DNA of 30,545 bases from CAZHDI01 sp964531285 (GTDB lineage: Bacteria; Pseudomonadota; Alphaproteobacteria; JAJFIK01). The notes under the pieces are model-generated. The model did no database searches, had not been told where the DNA came from, and saw only the letters and a program-made list of their open reading frames with translations. A program made the position numbers and the translations under genes. The DNA lies in contig CAZHDI010000036.1 in NCBI GenBank assembly GCA_964531285.1, positions 1-30,545 of the forward strand. Reading direction: 5' to 3'. Below, in pieces: positions 23,379 to 29,973 of this stretch; within the stretch, counting starts at the first letter, position 1, and each line of letters starts with the position of its first letter.

Positions 23379-23540
23379 ATGCCAGGACAGCCTCATGATC
23401 CAAACGACTCGCCCGAGGAGCGGCGCCCGTCCCGGCGGCGCGGCAAGGTGGATGTGGTCGCCATTATCGGCATTGCGCTCATCATCGCCTTCGGGGTGTT
23501 CGTGGCCTGGGGTTTCGGGCCCTATGCCTTTCGCTGGTGA
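23379..23540 (+). CDS. Small single-pass membrane protein, 53 residues
   Basis: Not assigned to a family. The first 23 residues are polar and charged (PNDSPEERRPSRRRGKVD), followed by one hydrophobic segment VVAIIGIALIIAFGVFVAWG and a short tail ending RW. The positive-inside rule puts the N-terminus in the cytoplasm. An AGAGGG ribosome-binding site lies about nine bases before the ATG. Its last two codons and stop (CGC TGG TGA) are also the first bases of a 17-base tandem repeat that runs into an assembly gap. Coding is likely because of the charge pattern and membrane segment, but the function is unknown. Confidence 0.62.
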   Translation: MPGQPHDPNDSPEERRPSRRRGKVDVVAIIGIALIIAFGVFVAWGFGPYAFRW

Positions 23541-23736
23541 TGCCATGCCGCTGGTGATGCCATGCCGCTGGTGATGCCATGNNNNNNNNNNNNNNNNNNN
23601 NNNNNNNNNNNNNNNNNNNNNNNNNNNNNNNNNNNNNNNNNNNNNNNNNNNNNNNNNNNNNNNNNNNNNNNNNNNNNNNNNCCTTTCGCTGGTGATGCCA
23701 TGCCGCTGGTGATGCCATGCCGCTGGTGATGCCATG
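23532..23736 (+). repeat. 17-base tandem repeat on both sides of an assembly gap
   Basis: The unit CGCTGGTGATGCCATGC occurs at 23532-23548 and 23549-23565, with a 16-base final copy at 23566-23581 that ends at the gap. On the other side the same pattern occurs at 23687-23703 and 23704-23720, with 16 bases at 23721-23736. The five bases before each block (CCTTT) are also identical, so 23527-23581 and 23682-23736 are the same 55 bases. The real copy number is unknown; it could be as low as three. The first unit starts inside the end of the 53-residue gene. Confidence 0.95.
23582..23681. other. Assembly gap of 100 N
   Basis: Exactly 100 undetermined bases, the usual placeholder for a gap of unknown size. 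It lies between two identical 55-base flanks, so it may be an unmerged contig overlap rather than missing DNA. Confidence 0.99.
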
Positions 23737-23753
23737 ACCGGTGGGGCGACGGC

Positions 23754-25022
23754 ATGAGCGGCACGCCGGGGGAGGAGTGTCCTGGGGCCAAACGGCCCGG
23801 TGACGGTCCGCCGATCCGCATTCCCTACATCGTTCTGGCGCTCGGCCTGATCACTTTCGCCATGGGCCAGACCATCCTGTTCGCGGTGCTCGGCCCCTTG
23901 GGGCGGATGATCGGGCTCAGCGAGATTCAGGTCGGCGGCATGGTGTCGATCGCGGCGGTGGTCATCGCCTTCGTCTCGCCCTGGTGGGGCCGGCGCTCGG
24001 ATGAATGGGGGCGCCGGGCCGTGATGGCGGCCGGTTTGCTCGCCTATGGCATCACCATGCTGATGTTCTCCGGCGTCATTCATCTGGGCACGACCGGTAT
24101 TCTCGCGGCGGGGCTGACCTTCTGGCTCATGGTTTCGGTGCGGATCGTTTATGCGCTGCTGACGGCGGGCATTCAACCGGCGGCAACCGCCTATATCGCG
24201 GACTCAACGTCGGGGGCGGACCGGGCGGCGGGTCTGGCGATGGTCGGCGCGGCCTTCGGATTCGGCTCGGTCCTCGGGCCGGCCTTTGGGGCGGGGCTCA
24301 GCTATTTCGGACTGCTCGTGCCGCTCAACGGCGTGGCCGTGCTGGCGCTGGTTTCGTCGGCGGCGGTCTGGTTTTTGCTGCCCAAGGGCCGGCGGGTCGA
24401 GCGCGGCGCGGTAAAGCGTTTGCGCCTGCGCGATCCGCGTATCGCGCCGTTTCTTCTGCTCATGCTGGCGGCCCTGACCATCGGCGCGGGCGCCCAGCAG
24501 ACGGCGGCGTTTTACATTCAGGATCTGTTCGGTCTGACCCCGCACCAAACCGCGCGGCGGGTGGGGGTGATCATGGCGGCGTCGGCGCTGGCGCTGCTGG
24601 TGGCCCAGGGCCTGATCGTGCAGACCATCAAGCCGCGTCCCGCCGTGCTGATCCAGGTGGGGCTCGCCATCGGCACGGTCGGATTTACGGTGCTGGTGCT
24701 GGCCCAGGGGTTCAGCGCGCTGATGGTCGGTTATGTGATCATCGGGTTCGCCATCGGGTTCCTCAATCCGGGCTTGATGGCGGCGGCCTCGCTCAGCGTG
24801 AATGACGACGAGCAGGGCGCGATTGCCGGGCTCATGGGATCGGCCATGTCGGGCGGGTTCATTCTGGGGCCGGTGCTCGGGACATGGCTCTATGGGTTCT
24901 CGCCGCATCTGCCGTTCCTGGCGAGCGCCATTGCCCTTGTGATCCTGCTGGCCATCACCTTCTTCATTCCGGTGCCGCGCTATGGACGCGGGCCGCGGCT
25001 TCCGGGCCGCAAGAAACACTGA
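23754..25022 (+). CDS. Major facilitator superfamily (DHA1-type) transporter
   Basis: 422-residue inner-membrane proton-driven transporter, probably drug or metabolite efflux. Twelve hydrophobic segments are visible, starting near residue 24 (IPYIVLALGLITFAMGQTIL). Motif A between segments 2 and 3 reads WWGRRSDEWGRRAVM. Segment 5 contains the antiporter-type glycine-rich stretch GAAFGFGSVLGPAFGAGLSY, and the C-terminal half repeats this as GSAMSGGFILGPVLGTWLYG. The basic tail is RYGRGPRLPGRKKH. A seven-codon reading starting in the last tandem repeat (ATG at 23734) ends on the start codon as ATGA, and GGTGGGG precedes the start, so initiation may be coupled to it. The substrate cannot be predicted. 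The isomerase gene follows after 27 bases. Confidence 0.92.
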   Translation: MSGTPGEECPGAKRPGDGPPIRIPYIVLALGLITFAMGQTILFAVLGPLGRMIGLSEIQVGGMVSIAAVVIAFVSPWWGRRSDEWGRRAVMAAGLLAYGITMLMFSGVIHLGTTGILAAGLTFWLMVSVRIVYALLTAGIQPAATAYIADSTSGADRAAGLAMVGAAFGFGSVLGPAFGAGLSYFGLLVPLNGVAVLALVSSAAVWFLLPKGRRVERGAVKRLRLRDPRIAPFLLLMLAALTIGAGAQQTAAFYIQDLFGLTPHQTARRVGVIMAASALALLVAQGLIVQTIKPRPAVLIQVGLAIGTVGFTVLVLAQGFSALMVGYVIIGFAIGFLNPGLMAAASLSVNDDEQGAIAGLMGSAMSGGFILGPVLGTWLYGFSPHLPFLASAIALVILLAITFFIPVPRYGRGPRLPGRKKH

Positions 25023-25049
25023 CCCCTGCTATCATCCGGAGAAGGATCC

Positions 25050-25622
25050 ATGAGCGTCCGGTTCTATTTTCATCTGCGTAGCCCCTATTCCTGGCTGGCC
25101 GTAGAACAGATCGCGCGTGATCCGTTCGCGTTCGAGGGCTTTCCCATCGCCGACGTTCCGGCCAGCATGACCCCAGGCGGCAGCGATCCCGCCGTGAACC
25201 GGCGCCTGTCTTACATTGTGGAGGATGTCGCGCGGATCGCCGGGTCCATGGGGGTGCCGATCGCCTTTCCCGATCCGTTCGATACCGACTGGATCCGGCC
25301 CAATGCCGCATTCTGGCATGCGCAAAGCCAGGGCAAGGGGCTGGCCTTTCTGCATGCGGCCTATGGGGCCCGGTGGCGCGAGGGGCGGGATCTGGGCGAT
25401 GCGGGCGTGATCACCGGTGTGGCCGAGACGGCCGGCCTCGCGCCGGAGCCCGTTGTGGCTGCCATGGATGACCCGGGCATCCACGGCACACTGAACGGTT
25501 TTGTCGCTCAGCGGGAGGCAGACGGTGTGTGCGGTGTGCCGTTCTTCGTTTATGAGGGGCAGAAATATTGGGGGCAGGACCGGCTGTCCTGGCTGCGCGC
25601 GGCCCTGGCGCAAGCGGACTGA
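25050..25622 (+). CDS. DsbA-fold protein of the 2-hydroxychromene-2-carboxylate isomerase family
   Basis: 190-residue thioredoxin-like/kappa-GST fold protein. The N-terminus VRFYFHLRSPYSWLAVEQIA places Ser11 at the position of the catalytic serine of 2-hydroxychromene-2-carboxylate isomerase, where DsbA would have a CXXC pair. The C-terminus has the cis-proline loop GVCGVPFFVYEGQKYWGQDR typical of the family. The reaction in naphthalene degradation is glutathione-dependent, but no catabolic genes are nearby, so a general glutathione-linked role is more likely. The ATG follows GGAGAAGG. The upstream MFS gene is 27 bases away and on the same strand, suggesting one transcript. Confidence 0.85.
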   Translation: MSVRFYFHLRSPYSWLAVEQIARDPFAFEGFPIADVPASMTPGGSDPAVNRRLSYIVEDVARIAGSMGVPIAFPDPFDTDWIRPNAAFWHAQSQGKGLAFLHAAYGARWREGRDLGDAGVITGVAETAGLAPEPVVAAMDDPGIHGTLNGFVAQREADGVCGVPFFVYEGQKYWGQDRLSWLRAALAQAD

Positions 25623-25664
25623 GCGCGCTGCATGCCGGTCATGGCGGGCCTGAGGCGTCCTGGC

Positions 25665-25988
25665 TCAGTCCTCGTTCAGCCAGCCCAGGCGGATCCACAT
25701 ATCCTCATAGGCGTCCGGCAGCATGTCCTGGGACGGACCGTCCACCTTCAGGGTCGAGACGATGGTGCCTGCATCGTTCGACTCGTGGGGCACAATCTGC
25801 GCGCGCACCGGCACGTCACCCGGATAGGTGTAGTCGACCAAAGGCTCGACATGACGTGCGGGAAGCGGATTGTTCTCGGTTTCAACCCGGCCCTCGGATG
25901 GCTCGTCGGCCCGGACCGCTCCACCCGCAAGGACAGCAAGGCTCAGGGCGAGTGCGCAGGCGCCGGCAGCTTTGGTCGCTTTGATCAT
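25665..25988 (-). CDS. Small exported protein of unknown function
   Basis: 107 residues with a clear signal peptide: MIKATKAAGACALALSLAVL followed by AGGAVRADEPS, with probable cleavage after Ala-Val-Arg-Ala. The mature part of about 80 residues has segments DYTYPGDVPVRAQIVPHESN and DAGTIVSTLKVDGPSQDM and an acidic end. There are no cysteines in the mature part. I know no family for it. The ATG at 25988 has AGAAAGG about nine bases upstream; a GTG one codon earlier is possible. It is convergent with the isomerase gene and 110 bases downstream of the DUF2147 gene, so it may be the last gene of that unit. Confidence 0.72.
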   Translation of the reverse strand: MIKATKAAGACALALSLAVLAGGAVRADEPSEGRVETENNPLPARHVEPLVDYTYPGDVPVRAQIVPHESNDAGTIVSTLKVDGPSQDMLPDAYEDMWIRLGWLNED

Positions 25989-26101
25989 CACGCGGCCTTT
26001 CTCTCACGCTTGGGCTGGACTTCCGGTGCATGCTAGCAGGGCAAGGTAAGGCCCCTCAGCCAGGCAGTGGGGGTAGGACCGATGCGCTCCGCGCTTTGCG
26101 G

Positions 26102-26692
26102 TCAGGCATCCTCGGGACCGGCGACCCGGGTCCAGGTCTGGGTTTCACATACGACGAACAAGCAGGCTTTGAGTTCGATGGCCTCGGGCGATTCGAATTT
26201 GATATGCGCGCGATACCGCTCGCCGTCATCGGCGTTGTAGATCCGCCCGCCGCGCCATTCGCCTTCGCCGCGTTTCTCCAGATCCCACAGCACGGTCAGC
26301 CCGATCAGGGGTTGATTCCGCAGGTCGGGGTCAGGGTTTTCCGCATCGACCCGGGGCGAGCCGTCGTCTTCGGTCATCCGGCGCAGCCAGACAATCCGCC
26401 CGCACAGGGAGTCGTCTTCACACGGATAAAGCTCGACGCGGGTATTCGCGTTGTCCTGGCCATAGATGCCGAATGAGCCGTCCGCGAAGGGCAGATAGCT
26501 GATCGCTTCATCGGGCGGCGTGCCGGCCGGCGCGCCGATGGCCGCCGGCGCCGATTCATCCGGCTGGGCCGGCGCCGCCGGATTGGCCAGAGCGCCTGTC
26601 ACCCCGAGAGCGCCCGTTAATCCAAGAGCGCCCGCCATCAGCCCCGCCGCCGCGGCTGTCCAAGACAGCCGGTTCTGTCGCGCAGTGGTCAT
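26102..26692 (-). CDS. DUF2147 family exported protein
   Basis: 196 residues. A signal peptide precedes the mature protein (WTAAAAGLMAGALGLTGALG, then VTGALANPA), followed by a Pro/Ala-rich linker of about 30 residues. The DUF2147 core shows SFGIYGQDNANTRVELYPCE, DSLCGRIVWLRRMTEDDGSP, NPDPDLRNQPLIGLTVLWDL, WRGGRIYNADDGERYRAHIK and a final TQTWTRV. These are small periplasmic beta-barrel-like proteins of unknown function that are common in alphaproteobacteria. Four cysteines are present, so a disulfide is possible. The ATG at 26692 overlaps the stop of the 54-codon reading upstream as TGATG, which suggests coupled translation. Extension of the frame to 26923 is rejected because of its composition. 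Confidence 0.83.
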   Translation of the reverse strand: MTTARQNRLSWTAAAAGLMAGALGLTGALGVTGALANPAAPAQPDESAPAAIGAPAGTPPDEAISYLPFADGSFGIYGQDNANTRVELYPCEDDSLCGRIVWLRRMTEDDGSPRVDAENPDPDLRNQPLIGLTVLWDLEKRGEGEWRGGRIYNADDGERYRAHIKFESPEAIELKACLFVVCETQTWTRVAGPEDA

Positions 26693-26856
26693 CACTGGTC
26701 CTTCTGTGCCGTGGATCTGATCCTGGCGGCGAGCATAGGCGCGCAGGCCAGTGGGCTCAACCGCGCCAGGGCCGCAGGGGCCAGGGCTGTATAGGGAAGG
26801 GCCGGTTCGGGCTTGTAGCAGTTTCCCGAGCCCACGCTGATGTAGAGGGTCGGCAT
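26692..26856 (-). CDS. 54-residue leader ORF resembling the start of a glutathione S-transferase
   Basis: A strong ribosome-binding site, AGGAGGT, stands seven bases before the ATG at 26856, the best in the region. The protein begins MPTLYISVGSGNCYKPEPAL. Its first 15 residues resemble the beta1-alpha1 start of GST-family proteins (LY-x-SxxSGNCYK), including the usual catalytic-residue neighbourhood, but after that the sequence is Ala/Pro/Leu-rich and no longer looks like GST. It ends in TGA overlapping the DUF2147 start (TGATG). Two readings are possible: the 5' remnant of a GST gene left after a deletion, or a small genuine coupling ORF. The resemblance is short and may be chance. Confidence 0.42.
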   Translation of the reverse strand: MPTLYISVGSGNCYKPEPALPYTALAPAALARLSPLACAPMLAARIRSTAQKDQ

Positions 26857-27358
26857 ATCGGCACCTCCTGTGTCGAAATCGGCACATCGGCGGGCGGATG
26901 TGCACCGCCGCACCGTCGTCCAATCCGGCTACAAACCGGCAACTGCGTCTGATTTCAAAGCCTTTGCGACGGCTGAGCGGGTGAATGGGCGGCCGAGACG
27001 GTCTCTGCGTGCAGATCGTAGTGGTTACTAGCTTGTCAAACGGGGCCGAATGCGACCATGATCACACCCCCGGTGGTGGTGACTGCCGGTCGCGGACACG
27101 GTCAGGAGGGGGCTTCTGTTGACCGGTCCGATTCCCGCCGTGCCGATCTGGCTGCGCCGTTCCCGGCGCCTTGCCTTGGCCGTCCGTGCCGTCCGCTATG
27201 CGTGACCGGCAAACGGGTGTCCTCCGGTTCGTGACGCGCGCCGCGCTGGCGGCCGCGCGCCGGTGCCGTTTTCGAGGATGAATCCGGATGGTTCACGGCA
27301 GGCGGGCAGGCCGCGCCGTGGTGGGCATGGCGGGCCAGCATTCTGGAGAGTGTCGCGG
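26857..27358. other. 502-base region between divergent units without a clear gene
   Basis: Nothing here is convincingly coding. On the minus strand a perfect -35 hexamer TTGACA occurs at 27039-27034, but I see no good -10 at 16-18 bases downstream. On the plus strand a TTG at 27119 behind GGAGGGGG opens a 28-codon reading with an Arg-rich amphipathic end (WLRRSRRLALAVRAVRYA); it is too short to call. The CTGGAGAG at 27342-27349 is the ribosome-binding site of the fusion gene at 27359. Confidence 0.5.
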
Positions 27359-29332
27359 ATGAGCCGGCTGCTAAGAACGAACGGAGTGGAACTTCTCAAC
27401 GCCGACGGATCGTCGCCGATCATTCTGGCCTGTGACCACGCCGGCAATCTGATCCCGCCCCAGTTTTCCAATCTGGGTGTTTCGCCTCAGGACCGGAAGC
27501 GCCATATCGCGTTCGATCCGGGGGCGGCCGATGTCACGCGGCTGCTGTCGGAAGCCTGGAATGCGCCGGCTATTTTTCAGAATGTCTCGCGCCTCGTCAT
27601 CGATGTGAACCGGGGCCTCGATCACGCAGGATCGATCCCGCCGGTCAGCGACAACACCGCCGTGCCCGGCAATCGGGATTTAAGCGCCGCCGACCGGGGC
27701 GCCCGCCAGCGCCGGTTCTTCTATGATTACCATCTCAATCTCGACGCGCTGATCGCCAAGGCGCGGGCGGCGGACCGCGATCCGGTGTTGATCTGCGTGC
27801 ACAGCTTCACCCGGCAGCTCGAATTGCAGGGCGAGGCGCGGCCCTGGCATCTGGGCGTGCTGCATGGTAAGGACCGCACACTGAGCAACCGGTTCATGAC
27901 CGAGTTTCAGTCCGCCTATCCGGATCTGCTTGTCGGCGATGACGAGCCCTATTCGGGGGCCGGCAGCGGGGCATTCACCCATCAGGCCCATGCCGAAACC
28001 GTGGGCGTGCCGGTGATCCTTCTGGAACTGCGCCAGGATCTCATCGACACGCTCGACAAGGCCCGCGAATGGGCCGAGATGATCCGCAAAGCAACCGAAC
28101 GGGCGCTGAAGTCGCTGCCCGTGCGCCGGGCCGCGGGCCCCACAGCCAATGCCCCGTTCGCCGCGACCGTCCGGGCGTCGGGGCGCGGTACGCCGGCTAT
28201 GTTCACCATGGGCGTGGAAGAAGAATATCACCTGGTGCGCAAGGACACCGGCGAGGTGGATCCCGATCCGCCCAAGGCGCTTTTCGACCGGCTCGCCAGT
28301 GTCAAAGACATGATGATTTCCGGCGAGTTCTACCGCTTCCAGGTGGAGATTGGCACCAAACCCTGCGCCAGCCTGCGCGAATTGCGGGCCGATCTGGCGC
28401 GCCTGCGCGGCGCGGTGATCGAGATCGCGGACGATTACGGTCTTGCGCCCATCGCCGCCGGCACCCATCCGACCGCGAATATCGATGATCAGCTCATCAC
28501 CGAGGCCCCGCGCTATCAGTTTCTGCGTGACGATCAGGCCTACCCCGCGCGCCGTCTGCTGACCTGCGGTATGCATGTCCATGCCGGGTTCGAAGGCCCC
28601 GATGGGATCGAGGACAAGGCACTGAAAATCGATCTGTTCGGACAGATCCGGTATTTCCTGCCCTATTTCCTGGGCCTGTCGGCCTCCTCGCCCTTTTGGC
28701 AAGCGCGCGATACCGGCATGCTGGCCTATCGCTTGTGCATCTTCCATGAGTTGAAGAATACCGGCCTGCCGCCGGTGTTTTCCTCGCCCCGCGACTTCGA
28801 GGATTATGTCGAGGAAGCGTTGCGGCTGAAGGTCACGCCCGACAAAAGCATGTTGTGGTGGGATGTCCGGCCCAACTCGAAATTCCCAACCCTTGAGATG
28901 CGGGTCATGGATGTCTGTACACGGCTGGATGACGCGATGGCGGTGGCTTCGCTTTATCTGTGTACGCTCAGCATGCTGACGCGGCTGCGCGACGAGAATA
29001 TGAGTTGGCGCCTCTATGACGACAGCTTCATCAAGTCGAATATCTGGGAGGTCCAGAAGGCCGGGACCGGCGCGGAAATGGTCGATTTGGCGCGCCATGC
29101 CAGCGTGCCGTTCACGGAACTTTATGACGATCTGACCGAGATGCTGGCGCCGGATATCGAGGCCTATGATTGTGCCGAGCATATCGAACGCGGCCGGAGC
29201 ATCATCCGCGAGGGTACCAGCGCCCAGCATCAGATGGCCATTTTCAATAAGGCCATCGCCGACGGTGCCGACGAGAAAGAGGCCTATCGGCAGGTCGTCA
29301 TGTGGCTGGTTCAAGAGACCGCGAAGGTGTGA
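27359..29332 (+). CDS. Fusion of predicted N-formylglutamate amidohydrolase and YbdK-type carboxylate-amine ligase
   Basis: A single 657-residue reading frame with two enzyme domains. Residues about 15-255 match the predicted N-formylglutamate amidohydrolase family (PF05013): ILACDHAGNLIP, HIAFDPGAADVTRLL, SRLVIDVNRGLDHAGS, SDNTAVPGNRDLS, FYDYHLNLDALI, CVHSFTRQ, RPWHLGVLHG, DDEPYSGAGSGAFTHQAHAE and LLELRQDLI. These supply His/Asp/Glu residues suited to a zinc hydrolase. A Pro/Ala-rich linker (about 256-280) leads to a GCS2/YbdK domain (PF04107) from residue 281: MGVEEEYHLV, FYRFQVEIGTKP, CGMHVHAGFEGPDG and LEMRVMDVCTRLDDA. YbdK-type enzymes have ATP-dependent, weak glutamate-cysteine ligase activity; physiological substrates are unknown. 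The ATG at 27359 has a GGAGAG site. An internal ATG at codon 281 (28199) has no ribosome-binding site, so the fusion is the likely product. It is co-transcribed with the GFA gene 11 bases downstream. Confidence 0.88.
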   Translation: MSRLLRTNGVELLNADGSSPIILACDHAGNLIPPQFSNLGVSPQDRKRHIAFDPGAADVTRLLSEAWNAPAIFQNVSRLVIDVNRGLDHAGSIPPVSDNTAVPGNRDLSAADRGARQRRFFYDYHLNLDALIAKARAADRDPVLICVHSFTRQLELQGEARPWHLGVLHGKDRTLSNRFMTEFQSAYPDLLVGDDEPYSGAGSGAFTHQAHAETVGVPVILLELRQDLIDTLDKAREWAEMIRKATERALKSLPVRRAAGPTANAPFAATVRASGRGTPAMFTMGVEEEYHLVRKDTGEVDPDPPKALFDRLASVKDMMISGEFYRFQVEIGTKPCASLRELRADLARLRGAVIEIADDYGLAPIAAGTHPTANIDDQLITEAPRYQFLRDDQAYPARRLLTCGMHVHAGFEGPDGIEDKALKIDLFGQIRYFLPYFLGLSASSPFWQARDTGMLAYRLCIFHELKNTGLPPVFSSPRDFEDYVEEALRLKVTPDKSMLWWDVRPNSKFPTLEMRVMDVCTRLDDAMAVASLYLCTLSMLTRLRDENMSWRLYDDSFIKSNIWEVQKAGTGAEMVDLARHASVPFTELYDDLTEMLAPDIEAYDCAEHIERGRSIIREGTSAQHQMAIFNKAIADGADEKEAYRQVVMWLVQETAKV

Positions 29333-29343
29333 GGAAAGGGGCC

Positions 29344-29751
29344 ATGACCCTGACCGGCGAATGCTTTTGCGGCCAGGTGGCCTATCGGATCGATGGCGCG
29401 CTCAAGGGTGCCGTGTCCTGCCACTGCTCGCGCTGCCGCAAGGCGTTCAGCGCGCAGGCGTCCGCCTATGGCCTCCTCGACCCGGCGACCTTTTCCTGGA
29501 CCCGCGGTGAGGATCTTCTGACATCCTATGTCGGTCAGCATGGCGCGGGCAAACAGTTTTGCCGCGTGTGCGGATCGATGCTTGCCGGGGTCTATCAGGG
29601 GCAAGTCCACGGCATCGCGCTCGGCACCCTGAACGACGATCCGGGCATCACGCTCGATACCCATATCTTTGTCGGTTCCAAGGCGCCCTGGGAGATCCTG
29701 CCCGACGGCATCACAGCGTTCGACGCGTTCCCGCCGGCGCCAAAGCCTTAA
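29344..29751 (+). CDS. GFA (glutathione-dependent formaldehyde-activating) family zinc protein
   Basis: 135-residue member of the GFA/CENP-V family. The zinc ligands are visible: Cys7 and Cys9 (GECFCGQVAY), Cys26, Cys28 and Cys31 (VSCHCSRCRKAFS), and Cys73 and Cys76 (KQFCRVCGSML). The following GVYQGQVHGIALGTLNDDPG and HIFVGSKAPWEI segments are typical. The name comes from Gfa of Paracoccus, reported to speed S-hydroxymethylglutathione formation; that activity has been questioned, and most members are uncharacterised. AGGAAAGGGG precedes the ATG. It lies 11 bases downstream of the amidohydrolase-ligase fusion, so the two are probably functionally linked. Confidence 0.92.
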   Translation: MTLTGECFCGQVAYRIDGALKGAVSCHCSRCRKAFSAQASAYGLLDPATFSWTRGEDLLTSYVGQHGAGKQFCRVCGSMLAGVYQGQVHGIALGTLNDDPGITLDTHIFVGSKAPWEILPDGITAFDAFPPAPKP

Positions 29752-29788
29752 CAGGGTGTCGGTAAATTCGGCATCCGCCAAAATCGTC

Positions 29789-29819
29789 ATGCCGGACAAG
29801 CGCAGCGCAGATCCGGCAT
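29789..29819. repeat. REP-like palindrome 1
   Basis: Arms ATGCCGGA and TCCGGCAT pair perfectly over 8 bp with a 15-base loop, in the context GTCATGCCGGAC...TCCGGCATCCA. This is the look of the short palindromic intergenic repeats that are scattered in many proteobacterial genomes, always outside genes. Other copies are not in this window. Confidence 0.6.
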
Positions 29820-29871
29820 CCAGGGCAACGATTCCGATGTCCTGTAAACGTCAACGCCTTGCCGTCATGGA

Positions 29872-29889
29872 TTCCCGCTTTCGCAGGAA
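29872..29889. repeat. REP-like palindrome 2
   Basis: TTCCCGC and GCAGGAA form a 7-bp stem with one mismatch around TTTC, in the context GTCATGGATTCCCGCTTTCG, matching the widespread 'GTCATTCCCGCGAAAGCGGGAAT'-like repeat type in shortened form. It lies 52 bases after the first palindrome, so the two form a pair between the GFA gene and the terminator. Confidence 0.5.
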
Positions 29890-29921
29890 GGACGTGTTCG
29901 GATTATTTCTGAACCTGCACC

Positions 29922-29957
29922 TCGTCACCGTGCTGTCTTGACGATTTTTTATTTTTT
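29922..29957 (+). terminator. Rho-independent terminator after the fusion-GFA unit
   Basis: A 6-bp stem, TCGTCA pairing with TGACGA, with an 11-base loop (CCGTGCTGTCT) is followed directly by TTTTTTATTTTTT. It lies downstream of the GFA gene and ahead of the convergent uvrB end. The stem is short, but the T-run is long. The reverse strand could not use the T-run. Confidence 0.6.
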
Positions 29958-29973
29958 CAACAGCCCGTTACGC

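Noticed and set aside
23532..23736. CRISPR array
   Set aside because: The copies are directly adjacent with no spacers and the unit is only 17 bases; no cas genes are present.
23482..24176. Minus-strand frames running through the gap with repeated MASPAAWHHQR-type translation
   Set aside because: They arise from the 17-base repeat, which stays open in all minus-strand frames, and from N bases translated as X; there is no real protein.
27119..27205. 28-codon TTG-start reading with GGAGGGGG upstream and an Arg-rich end
   Set aside because: Too short, uses a rare start, and has no recognisable sequence; a good ribosome-binding site alone is not enough in purine-rich GC DNA.
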